DNA of 64,000 bases from positions 1 to 64,000 of the forward strand of contig CAJUIO010000004.1 of assembly GCA_910586025.1 (NCBI GenBank). The letters are read 5' to 3'. Origin of the DNA: an uncultured Lachnospiraceae bacterium. Lineage in GTDB: Bacteria; Bacillota; Clostridia; Lachnospirales; Lachnospiraceae. Position numbers and translations under genes: made by a program. Below, piece after piece: positions 1 through 7,698 of this stretch; the first letter of the stretch is position 1; every line of letters begins with the position of its first letter. The notes beneath the pieces are model-generated. The model was not told the origin of the DNA. It searched no databases and worked only from the letters and a program-made list of their open reading frames with translations.

Positions 1-1166
1 GTATAAACGGAATCCGCGTGACCCAGGCCTTTGTGCGGGAGGAGGAGAACAGCGGTATTTTCAACCGGCTCAGCGACGGATACCGACAGGCGTGGATGAG
101 GGCGGTGCGGTTCAATTTTCTCATGGGACCGTCGGTGGATATTATCAGTACCGTTACAACGGCTTTCATCTATGTGCTGGGAATTTCATGGATGGATCAT
201 GCGGGGAGCGGAATCACCATAGGTGTGCTGGTGGCCTTTACCGCTTATATCAGCAGGTTCTGGCAGCCTATCAATACCCTGGCTTCCTTTTACAACTCGC
301 TGCTCACCGCCATTTCCTATCTGGAGCGGATCTTTGAGACCATCGACCATCCCGTGCTGGTGAAGGACAAAGAGGGAGCGAAGGAAATGCCGCCGATTTA
401 CGGGAAGGTGGAGTTTAAGGACGTGACCTTCAGCTATGAGGATAACATAGAGATTCTTAAGAAGATTAACTTTTATGCCGAGAAAGGCCAGAGCGTGGCA
501 ATCGTCGGGCCTACGGGTGCGGGAAAGACCACGATTGTAAATCTCATCAGCCGGTTTTATAATGTAGACAGCGGGGAGATTCTGATCGACGGAATCAATA
601 TTGAGGATGTGACCATCCACTCCCTGCGAAGCCAGATGGGCGTCATGATGCAGGACAGCTTCATCTTTTCCGGCACGATCATGGATAATATCCGTTACGG
701 AAACAAGACGGTGACGGACGAGGAAGTGATTGAGGCCGCCAAGACGGTATGTGCCCACGATTTCATCATGGAGATGGAAAACGGATATTACACCGAGGTC
801 AACGAGCGGGGAAGCCGGCTTTCTGCGGGACAGAGACAGCTGATCTCTTTTGCCAGGGCGCTGCTTGCGGATCCTAAGATCCTGATTCTGGACGAGGCCA
901 CGTCCAGCATTGACACGGAGACAGAGATCCTGCTTCAAGAGGGATTGAACCGCTTGCTGGTGGGAAGAACCTCCTTTATCATTGCCCACCGGCTTTCCAC
1001 CATCAAGAATGCGGACTTTATCATGTATGTTGACAAGGGCGGAATACGGGAAAAGGGTTCCCACGAGGAGCTTCTGGCCAAGAAGGGCGAGTACTATCAC
1101 CTGTATATGTCCCAGTACGATTTTCTCAAAAAGCCGCAGGATGTAAAACAGGGCCAGGAGGGATAG
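1..1166 (+). CDS. ABC exporter, fused permease/ATPase, 3' part only
   Basis: This is the C-terminal part of a type IV (MsbA/LmrA-like) half-transporter that would export a lipid, drug or peptide across the cytoplasmic membrane. The reading frame is open to the window edge (codons begin at base 3), so the real start lies outside and the GTG at 18 is internal. The first 120 residues or so are the last membrane helices, and the remainder is the nucleotide-binding domain. Visible motifs are Walker A GPTGAGKTT, signature LSAGQRQL, Walker B ILILDEATSSID and the H-loop IIAHRLSTI. Such genes usually come as heterodimer pairs, so a partner would be expected upstream. The substrate cannot be read from the sequence. 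The next gene starts three bases after its stop. Confidence 0.93.
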   Translation, partial: INGIRVTQAFVREEENSGIFNRLSDGYRQAWMRAVRFNFLMGPSVDIISTVTTAFIYVLGISWMDHAGSGITIGVLVAFTAYISRFWQPINTLASFYNSLLTAISYLERIFETIDHPVLVKDKEGAKEMPPIYGKVEFKDVTFSYEDNIEILKKINFYAEKGQSVAIVGPTGAGKTTIVNLISRFYNVDSGEILIDGINIEDVTIHSLRSQMGVMMQDSFIFSGTIMDNIRYGNKTVTDEEVIEAAKTVCAHDFIMEMENGYYTEVNERGSRLSAGQRQLISFARALLADPKILILDEATSSIDTETEILLQEGLNRLLVGRTSFIIAHRLSTIKNADFIMYVDKGGIREKGSHEELLAKKGEYYHLYMSQYDFLKKPQDVKQGQEG

Positions 1167-1168
1167 TC

Positions 1169-1438
1169 TTGGAAAATTTCAGAGTATGCAAAAGATGCCT
1201 TACCAGGGACATGATGGATAAGGTCTCCTACTTTCAGAACATGTATGATTACATTGATAATCTGGATGAGAGCATAAAAACAAATCAGCCGCTTTATGAA
1301 AAGCGGCTGATGGTTTGTAAAGAATGTGATCTGCTTGCGGACGGCATGTGCAGAGCCTGCGGATGCTTTGTGGAAATGAGGGCGGCTCTTGACAAAAATA
1401 GCTGTCCCTATGGTAAATGGCCTGCCGGTCAGGAATAA
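1169..1438 (+). CDS. Small cysteine-rich protein, DUF6171-like
   Basis: An 89-residue soluble protein with a TTG start directly after the ABC exporter, so the two are probably translated from one message. Cysteines are arranged as CKRC near the N terminus, then CKEC, CRACGC and a last single Cys. This pattern suggests a zinc-binding fold. It resembles the small DUF6171 proteins of Lachnospiraceae, but that family name is from memory and was not tested. No catalytic motif is visible and no function is assigned. An 11-bp perfect inverted repeat inside the gene (1285-1310) probably serves the convergent gene as a terminator. Confidence 0.7.
   Translation: MENFRVCKRCLTRDMMDKVSYFQNMYDYIDNLDESIKTNQPLYEKRLMVCKECDLLADGMCRACGCFVEMRAALDKNSCPYGKWPAGQE
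1276..1310 (-). terminator. Rho-independent terminator for the minus-strand VanW-like gene
   Basis: On the minus strand an 11-bp perfect stem (arms 1285-1295 and 1300-1310, 4-base loop) containing GCCGC is followed by TTTGTTTTTATG. It lies about 135 bases past the stop of the VanW-like gene and inside the convergent cysteine-rich gene, so the two transcripts would overlap. Confidence 0.6.
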
Positions 1439-1445
1439 TATAATT

Positions 1446-2309
1446 CTATGATGCGGACTCTGCCGGCGCTTTGACTATGCTGATGGTGAGAGTTCCGTCC
1501 TTGGCGGTGGAGCTGATGGCAATAGGATAATCAAAATTGTTTTTGAATCTCAGATCCTTTGCCCCCTCCACGATGGCGGCATCCAGCCCTCTGGGAACGT
1601 AATCCACGGGAAGGGAGTGGAGATAATGCTGCGTGGCGGGAATCCCCGCAAGAACCATGACCGCATACAGGGTGGAGGAAACCTGACAGATACCGCCGCC
1701 CACACTGGATACCACACGGCCTCCCGCAAAGGATGGAGCCACCACGTAGCCGTTAGCCAGGGTTCTGGTTCCGACGGAATTGCTGTAGGAGAAGGTTTCT
1801 CCCGGCTGGATCACAAGGCCGTTGATTCTGGAAGCGGAAAGCTCCACATTGACAGCTCTGTCCTCGGTGGCATCATAGGTCGTGGTAAACCGTGCCAGCG
1901 TACCTTCCGGGAACACATCCTCCTGCTCAAAGACCGCCTTTCGCTTTTCTGCCTTCCCGCTGTTTATATAGTGCAGGTAATAGGCACCTGGATCCCGGCT
2001 TCCGTAGACCGCCATGAGATCGGGGTTGTAATACATATATGCCTTTAACTGAAAATCCGCATTGCCGCTTCTGCCTTCCTTCATGCCAATGCTCACAAAA
2101 TGGTTTAAGAGAGCGGAGGGCTCGTTTCCGATACTCTGCTGCAGATCGGGATAGGTGCGGTAATAGTAATCCGCATCAAAGACCAGAGAGTAATCCGGCT
2201 GACTGGTAACCGCCGCCAGAGCGTCTCCTGCTGGAACTGAAAATGCAAGAGATGCCGTCATTACGGATGCCGTTAATACGGCGGATAAAAGAATCTTTCT
2301 GAATTTCAT
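1446..2309 (-). CDS. Secreted VanW-family protein
   Basis: A 287-residue exported protein. Translation probably begins at the ATG at 2309, where an AGGAG ribosome site precedes it and a classical signal peptide follows (KFRK, hydrophobic stretch, cleavage near ALAA). The upstream extension of the frame to 2393 would run into the tRNA and is rejected. A first region of roughly 100 residues resembles a short repeat found in surface proteins (ADYYYRTYPDLQ). The second half is a VanW domain with the typical stretches GETFSYSNSVG, GGGICQVSSTLY and HSLPVDYVPRG. VanW is found in some vancomycin-resistance operons and as a cell-wall-associated domain in Firmicutes, with unknown biochemical role. Nothing here indicates glycopeptide resistance. 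Confidence 0.87.
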   Translation of the reverse strand: MKFRKILLSAVLTASVMTASLAFSVPAGDALAAVTSQPDYSLVFDADYYYRTYPDLQQSIGNEPSALLNHFVSIGMKEGRSGNADFQLKAYMYYNPDLMAVYGSRDPGAYYLHYINSGKAEKRKAVFEQEDVFPEGTLARFTTTYDATEDRAVNVELSASRINGLVIQPGETFSYSNSVGTRTLANGYVVAPSFAGGRVVSSVGGGICQVSSTLYAVMVLAGIPATQHYLHSLPVDYVPRGLDAAIVEGAKDLRFKNNFDYPIAISSTAKDGTLTISIVKAPAESAS

Positions 2310-2368
2310 TAGTTTCTCCTGTTCTGTATCTTTTCCGGTGTAAATAAGCTCCTGAAACAATAAGAAAA

Positions 2369-2439
2369 AGCGGGTGATGGGAATCGAACCCACGTATCTA
2401 GCTTGGAAGGCTAGTGTTCTACCATTGAACTACACCCGC
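2369..2439 (-). tRNA. tRNA-Gly (anticodon TCC)
   Basis: The minus strand folds as a 71-nt tRNA. It has a 7-bp acceptor stem GCGGGTG/CACCCGC, D-arm GTTCAATGG, an anticodon arm CTAGC-CTTCCAA-GCTAG giving TCC, and T-loop GGTTCGATTCC. The discriminator is T and no CCA is encoded. It reads GGA and GGG glycine codons. It has its own promoter at 2478-2506. Confidence 0.96.
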
Positions 2440-2477
2440 ATAACATTACAATAATTAAGTTTCTCAGCACAGTATTC

Positions 2478-2506
2478 ATTGTAAAAGATGAAAAAAGGTT
2501 TGTCAA
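2478..2506 (-). promoter_or_regulatory. Promoter of the tRNA-Gly gene
   Basis: On the minus strand TTGACA (2506-2501), a 17-base spacer and TACAAT (2483-2478) form a near-consensus sigma-A promoter. It would start RNA roughly 30 bases before the tRNA 5' end. Read-through could also transcribe the VanW-like gene. Confidence 0.8.
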
Positions 2507-2621
2507 GTGGGGAATTTTGATTTTGAAACTTTTGTACTAAATGAAAAGATATAGAATATTTAATATTTATGATATTTTGCTGAAAACATTGTCTTATTAT
2601 GGGACATACGGACGGATTGTA

Positions 2622-2649
2622 TTGACTTTTTGCAGTGTAATGTTATAAT
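2622..2649 (+). promoter_or_regulatory. Promoter of the polysaccharide locus
   Basis: TTGACT (2622-2627), 16-base spacer, TATAAT (2644-2649), about 56 bases before the first gene of the Pel-type block. It is the only convincing promoter found ahead of the long co-directional run that follows. The leader is short, with a TATGGAGG-type ribosome site near 2692-2698, and no c-di-GMP riboswitch fold was recognised. Confidence 0.75.
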
Positions 2650-2705
2650 TTTAATGAATTTTATCCTGAATATTATTGTGGTGAAACAGGTATGGAGGAA
2701 AAAGT

Positions 2706-4883
2706 ATGAATGTGTTATTGATCGGCGGTAGCGGTACGATGACGGATGCCATGATCGACAAACTAAATAAGAGCAATCATAGAGTATATCTGCTGACAGG
2801 GCAGAAGGATAAGGCTTTTTCCTATAAACGAGTATTTGAGAGATATGATTTCCCTTACGATGATGACAGCGCCAAGGATATAATTGAGAGTGTGAGGCCC
2901 GAGCTGGTTTTGTTTATGGGCGCTTTTGATTCAAATTTCAACTGGTATGATAAGGCGAGACAGGAATCTGTGCGATATACCTCTTCTCTCATCAATATTC
3001 TGTCAGCCTATTCCATGATCAGCAAAGGACGTTTCGTTTATCTCTCCTCTCAGGAGGTTTATGGGGATTCCTACACGGATAATGTGGCGGATTCGGAGCC
3101 TGTCACGCCAAAGGGATATAAGGCTCTTGCGCTCAGCCAGGGCGAGGATATCTGCCGTAACTACCGTACCATGCAGGGAGTGGACGTGATTACGCTGAGA
3201 CTGGATCATGTCTACAGTATGCCGAGAAAGGGACAGACGGAGACGGATCCCTGTTTTCGGATGTGCCTGGAGGCTTTAAGAACCGGTAAAATTTCGGCAA
3301 GTGAGAGAAATATTTTTTCCATGCTGTATCTGAACGATGCGGTGGAGCTGGCCTACAAGGTCATGGTTAAGGAGAGTCCACAGCAGTCCTGCTACCAGAT
3401 ATCTTCCATGCAGGAGATCAGCGAAATGGAGCTGGCAAAGCTGGTTAAGGAGCATATGGGCGTGGGAATATCGCTGGTCAACACCTCTGTTGGAGAAGGG
3501 CGCAGGCTGATACTGGACGGAAAGCCTTATCAGGAAGAATATGGACAGAAGATCTTCACGGATTACAAGGAAGGAGTCCGGAAGGCGGCCCAGTACATAA
3601 AACGCCACAGCGACGCCTTTATAAAGGCGGAGGATGTGGGCGGTGGCCTTGGAGGGAGAGTGTGGCATAATTTCAAGGTGATCTTTGGCAGCCTGCTTCC
3701 CTTTATCGAGAATCTTATCTGTTTTATCCCTTTTTACATTTTAAACGACCGTGCGGCCAGCAGCAGATATTTTGAGAGACTGGATTTCCTTCTGCTGTAT
3801 GTTTTGCTGTTTGCGGTTGTGCATGGCCAGCAGCAGGCAGTCGTGTCTGCGTTTCTTTCCGTGTTTGGCTATTTCTTCAGCCAGATGCACGGGCGCAGCG
3901 GTTTTGAGGTGCTGCTGGATTACAATACATATGTCTGGACGGCACAGCTGTTTATCGTGGGAATGGTGGTAGGCTACATCAAGGATCGCCTGCGTCATAT
4001 AGAGGTGGAAAAGGATGAGGAAATCCATTATCTGAAAGACAGGATCCAAAGCCTTTCCGAGATTAATGACAGTAACGTGAGGATGAAGCAGAATTTTGAG
4101 GCTCAGCTGGTGAATCAGAAGGACAGCCTTGGAAAGGTATACGAGATCACGGCCAGTCTGGAAAAGTACGGGCCGGAGGAGGTGCTGTTCTATGCGGCCG
4201 AGGTGCTTGAGGAGCTGATGAACAGCAAGGATGTGGCCGTATACGTGGTAGCAAACGACAGCTATGCGAGACTGTTTTCCGCTTCCTCTCCGAAGGCGAG
4301 AAGGCTGGGAAATTCCATCGAATATACAGCTATGGAGGAGATGTATGGCGAGATTAAGGAGCGCCGCGTCTATATTAACAGAACGATGAATGAAAAATAT
4401 CCTCTGATGGCCAGCGCCGTATATGCGGAGGACGGTATGCAGATGATTCTCATGATCTGGGGTATCCCATGGCAGCGCATGACTCTGGCCGAGGCAAACC
4501 GCCTTACGATTGTGGGGACGTTGATTCAGAATGCGGTTGTGCGCGCAAGGCGTTATCTCGACACGCTTAAGAACTCCCGTTATAAGGAGGGTACCAACGT
4601 TCTCAGGACGGAAGCGTTTACCCTTCTGGTGAAGGCGTTCTTCGAGGCCAGGGACAAAGGTCTGACGGAATGTACGCTTCTTGAGATTCTGGCGAAGGAT
4701 CAGAATTATGACAAGGCGGCGGTCGTGCTTGAAAGCAGTATACGCCAGACAGACTATCTGGGTATGCTGGAGGACGGTAAGCTGTATGTATTGCTTTCCA
4801 ATACCAACGAAGAGAATGCGGCAGGCGTGGCGGAGCGCTTCCGCAAGTCAGGCTATGAGAGCCAGGTGGGAAAGGGGCAGTAA
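2706..4883 (+). CDS. pelD: PelD-like c-di-GMP receptor with N-terminal SDR domain
   Basis: A 725-residue fusion. Residues 1-300 form an extended short-chain dehydrogenase (epimerase-like) domain with the nucleotide loop GGSGTMT at 7-13 and SSQEVYG at 114-120. The expected YxxxK is altered: after Tyr138 the +4 position is Ala142. Residues 325-430 hold about four membrane helices. Residues 475-610 look like a GAF domain, and 630-725 a degenerate GGDEF domain with RQTD at 680-683. That RxxD matches the inhibitory-site motif with which Pseudomonas PelD binds cyclic di-GMP to switch on Pel synthesis. PelE, PelF and PelG homologues follow, supporting the name. The SDR part may act on a UDP-sugar or only as a binding module. 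Confidence 0.82.
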   Translation: MNVLLIGGSGTMTDAMIDKLNKSNHRVYLLTGQKDKAFSYKRVFERYDFPYDDDSAKDIIESVRPELVLFMGAFDSNFNWYDKARQESVRYTSSLINILSAYSMISKGRFVYLSSQEVYGDSYTDNVADSEPVTPKGYKALALSQGEDICRNYRTMQGVDVITLRLDHVYSMPRKGQTETDPCFRMCLEALRTGKISASERNIFSMLYLNDAVELAYKVMVKESPQQSCYQISSMQEISEMELAKLVKEHMGVGISLVNTSVGEGRRLILDGKPYQEEYGQKIFTDYKEGVRKAAQYIKRHSDAFIKAEDVGGGLGGRVWHNFKVIFGSLLPFIENLICFIPFYILNDRAASSRYFERLDFLLLYVLLFAVVHGQQQAVVSAFLSVFGYFFSQMHGRSGFEVLLDYNTYVWTAQLFIVGMVVGYIKDRLRHIEVEKDEEIHYLKDRIQSLSEINDSNVRMKQNFEAQLVNQKDSLGKVYEITASLEKYGPEEVLFYAAEVLEELMNSKDVAVYVVANDSYARLFSASSPKARRLGNSIEYTAMEEMYGEIKERRVYINRTMNEKYPLMASAVYAEDGMQMILMIWGIPWQRMTLAEANRLTIVGTLIQNAVVRARRYLDTLKNSRYKEGTNVLRTEAFTLLVKAFFEARDKGLTECTLLEILAKDQNYDKAAVVLESSIRQTDYLGMLEDGKLYVLLSNTNEENAAGVAERFRKSGYESQVGKGQ

Positions 4884-4884
4884 T

Positions 4885-5838
4885 ATGACATTGACGAGAG
4901 AGGAATACATCTTTTTGGTGGTATTTGCCGTCAATCTGCTGGTGGCAGTCCTTTATTTAATATGGGGTATCGTCTGGGTGAGTATGAGGCCGGAGAAGGA
5001 AGGACAGACGGAGGAGCTCCGGGATAACAGGAGGGCTTATCTTCTCCGCTCTGTCGTGATGGTATTCTGCCCTGTCATAGGGCCGCTGTTCTTTTTGATT
5101 GCGCATGTGCTTTATCTTACCATTTTCCGCTTCCAGGTGGATCTGGAGGACGTTATTTTCAGAAAGGACCGCGTGAAGACACAGCTGAAAGCGGATGAGG
5201 ACAGGGAACGCAACGTGATCCCCGTGGAGGAGGCTATTGTTGTCAATGATAAGAGAAGCCTGCGTCTTGCCATGATGAATATTATCAAGGGCGACATGTA
5301 CGGCTCGCTTGCGTCCATTGCCCTGGCGCTGGGAGCGGAGGATTCCGAGACGGCTCACTATGCGGCATCAGCCCTCAGTGACATTCTGAATGAATTCCGT
5401 ATGAATGTCCACGGAATCATGCAGAAAATCCAGGAGGAAGAGCCTGACCAGACAGAGCACGAGGAAGAGCTGCTGGATTATATGAACGATGTCTTAAGAC
5501 AGGGAGTCTTTACGAATCTGGAGCAGGATCGTTTCGTGCATATGATGGAGGAGACGGCGCAGGCCCTTTATGAAAAGGATCCCGATAAGCTTACGCAGGA
5601 GAGATACGAGAATATCTGTCTGCGTCTCCTTGAAATAAATGACTTCGAAAATTCCGGGAAGTGGTGCCTTCGTCTTTCACAGCAGTATCCGGACCAACTG
5701 TCCGCCTATACCTGCAGGTTAAAATTATACTTTACTACAAGGAACAGGGAGGCCTTTTTTGAGACGATTGACGCACTGAAAAAGTCGGATATTATTATTG
5801 ACAGTGAGACGTTGGAGATGATCAGGATTTTCGGCTGA
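4885..5838 (+). CDS. pelE: PelE-like membrane protein with helical-repeat domain
   Basis: A 317-residue protein started at the ATG at 4885, one base after the pelD-like stop; an open frame further upstream only overlaps pelD. Two membrane segments lie near residues 8-32 and 50-80, separated by a charged loop. The rest is cytoplasmic and alpha-helical, with alternating Leu/Ala pairs that suggest TPR- or HEAT-like repeats. In characterised Pel systems PelE is an inner-membrane TPR protein that sits with PelD, PelF and PelG. The assignment here rests mainly on position and architecture, since sequence conservation of PelE is low. Confidence 0.65.
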   Translation: MTLTREEYIFLVVFAVNLLVAVLYLIWGIVWVSMRPEKEGQTEELRDNRRAYLLRSVVMVFCPVIGPLFFLIAHVLYLTIFRFQVDLEDVIFRKDRVKTQLKADEDRERNVIPVEEAIVVNDKRSLRLAMMNIIKGDMYGSLASIALALGAEDSETAHYAASALSDILNEFRMNVHGIMQKIQEEEPDQTEHEEELLDYMNDVLRQGVFTNLEQDRFVHMMEETAQALYEKDPDKLTQERYENICLRLLEINDFENSGKWCLRLSQQYPDQLSAYTCRLKLYFTTRNREAFFETIDALKKSDIIIDSETLEMIRIFG

Positions 5839-5851
5839 GGAAGGGATAAAG

Positions 5852-7678
5852 ATGGTATCACGGTGGAATTATATTGCAATCACAACGGTAATGTTTATTG
5901 TGTTCGTCCTGTTCCAGTTTACCAATGTCATGCTGGAAGGAATGAATGATTACGAGGAAAATCCCCAGGTCCGGAATGTGGATGAGCTTCCGGGCCGGGA
6001 CGACGTTTATTCGGAAGAGAAGGCCGGAGCCTTTGATGAATCGAGAGGCAGAGTCATATATATCGGCGATGACGGAAAGGATCAGGGCAGGGTTGTCCGC
6101 ACCTGGTCTGTCTATACCAAGCAAAAGCTCCTGAGCTTTGACACTCTGGCGCAGTTTGAGGAATCCGGCTGGGAGAAGGAGGAGTATCCTCCGGAGATGA
6201 TCGTCATTGATCCCGAGGCGGTTGACTGGCAGCGGGACTCGGAGTACGAGTGTCTGAATGAGTTTACGAAAGCCGGGATCAGTCTGGTTTTCGGGAATCT
6301 GCCGGACGCTGAGACTATAGAAGGAAACCAGAGGCTCCGAGAGCTTCTTGGCATTTCCCAGGTCAGGGAGCAGGAGACCACGGTGGAGGGGATTCATCTG
6401 TACGAGGGATTTCTGCTTGGAGGAGAGGTGGTCTACAGGACAGAGGACGAGGAGGAAAATGCGCTGCGTCAGGATATGGAGCTGACCTTTCCCTGGTATG
6501 TGCTCTCTGATGAGGCGAAAGCCTATATGCGGGGTGTTTTCGGAGATGAGGATATAGAGGCGGAGGATTCTCCGGCAATAATCTGGAGAAACACTGCGGG
6601 CAGAGCCTATGTGTTCGCCGTGAACGGCGGATATATGGAGACGGCGGAGGGTCTTGGACTTCTGTCCGCCATGCGTTCTCAGATGGGAGATTATCAGCTT
6701 TATCCTGTGGTGAATGCCCAGAATCTGGTGATTGCCGGCTATCCGGGACTTGCCGAGGAGAACTGGTATGGCATGGAGACGCAATATGGCAGAACCATGG
6801 AGGAGCTGTTCCGGAACACGGTGTGGCCGGCTGTTATAGCTGTCTACAGGCAGAACACGCTGGGACTTTCCTGCATGATGGCTATGCAGTTTGACTATGC
6901 GGACGAGGAGCTTCCCAGCCAGGATCAGCTCCTGTATTATATGAGACGACTGAACGAGGAGAGAGCGGAGGCCGGGTTATACGGTCTGAGCGTATCGAAT
7001 ACCTCTCTGGAGCAGAAGCTTACGGAGGACGGCTGGTTTATGGACGGAACACTTCCGAGCTATCGGTTTACCTCCTTCTATACGGGAGGGCTTCCCGAAG
7101 CCGAGATTAACGAGGCCCTCGGGGATGAGCTTCTTGCGGATGTGAGGACTGTGGTTGCGGATTATGACGGCAGCAGTGAGGTGATCGGATACCAGACCGA
7201 CAATATTACAAGGCAGTGTACGGTGACAGACGGGGTCCGGCATACCTACCGGGAGGATTTTCTGGTGAAGTGTCTGGAAACCGCGCTTGGATACACCAGT
7301 GTCCGGGTGGATATGAGCAGGGTGGCTTTTCCGGAGCAGGACGAGGACGCACTGACAGAGCTTACCTCCTCTCTTGGCTGGAATATCCGGAGCTATTTCC
7401 GGGGCTTTGGAGGCTTTGACGGGACAACGGTATCGGAGAGCGACGGGAGAATCCGGAATTTTCTTGCCCTGGATCATAAACAGCACCGGGAAAACAATGC
7501 TGTTTATCTGGAAGTGGACGGGGCTGACGAAAGCTCATGGTTTATTTTGAGAAGCGAAAACGAGACGGTGAGCCGGGTGGAGGGCGGCAGCTTCCGGCAG
7601 CTGGAAAAAAATGCTTATCTGATCGAGGTGCAGGAAAAAAATGCGGTTATCACCCTGAAGCCGGGCAGACGCCGCTAG
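5852..7678 (+). CDS. Membrane-anchored PelA-position protein (DUF2194-like)
   Basis: A 608-residue protein with one N-terminal membrane anchor (residues 7-26) and a large extracytoplasmic part, occupying the place of the deacetylase gene in Gram-positive pel operons. The order is a glutamine-amidotransferase-like segment at about 65-300, then a deacetylase-like barrel region from about 330 (stretch MMAMQFDYADEELPS), then a beta-rich tail. It resembles DUF2194 proteins linked to PelA. The Asp-Asp and HxxxH metal motifs of active CE4 deacetylases are not evident, so it may bind polymer rather than deacetylate it. Translation begins 13 bases after the pelE-like stop, so the genes are one operon. 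Confidence 0.55.
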   Translation: MVSRWNYIAITTVMFIVFVLFQFTNVMLEGMNDYEENPQVRNVDELPGRDDVYSEEKAGAFDESRGRVIYIGDDGKDQGRVVRTWSVYTKQKLLSFDTLAQFEESGWEKEEYPPEMIVIDPEAVDWQRDSEYECLNEFTKAGISLVFGNLPDAETIEGNQRLRELLGISQVREQETTVEGIHLYEGFLLGGEVVYRTEDEEENALRQDMELTFPWYVLSDEAKAYMRGVFGDEDIEAEDSPAIIWRNTAGRAYVFAVNGGYMETAEGLGLLSAMRSQMGDYQLYPVVNAQNLVIAGYPGLAEENWYGMETQYGRTMEELFRNTVWPAVIAVYRQNTLGLSCMMAMQFDYADEELPSQDQLLYYMRRLNEERAEAGLYGLSVSNTSLEQKLTEDGWFMDGTLPSYRFTSFYTGGLPEAEINEALGDELLADVRTVVADYDGSSEVIGYQTDNITRQCTVTDGVRHTYREDFLVKCLETALGYTSVRVDMSRVAFPEQDEDALTELTSSLGWNIRSYFRGFGGFDGTTVSESDGRIRNFLALDHKQHRENNAVYLEVDGADESSWFILRSENETVSRVEGGSFRQLEKNAYLIEVQEKNAVITLKPGRRR

Positions 7679-7698
7679 GACGAAAAGGAAGGAACAAG

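Noticed and set aside
186..1100. A 304-codon minus-strand frame inside the ABC exporter
   Set aside because: Shadow of a well-conserved ATPase domain.
2310..2393. N-terminal extension of the VanW-like protein
   Set aside because: It would read into the tRNA-Gly gene and displace the clear signal peptide that begins at 2309.
2441..2705. c-di-GMP riboswitch ahead of the pel-like genes
   Set aside because: The RNA leader after the promoter at 2622 is only about 50 bases and shows no GEMM-type conserved core.
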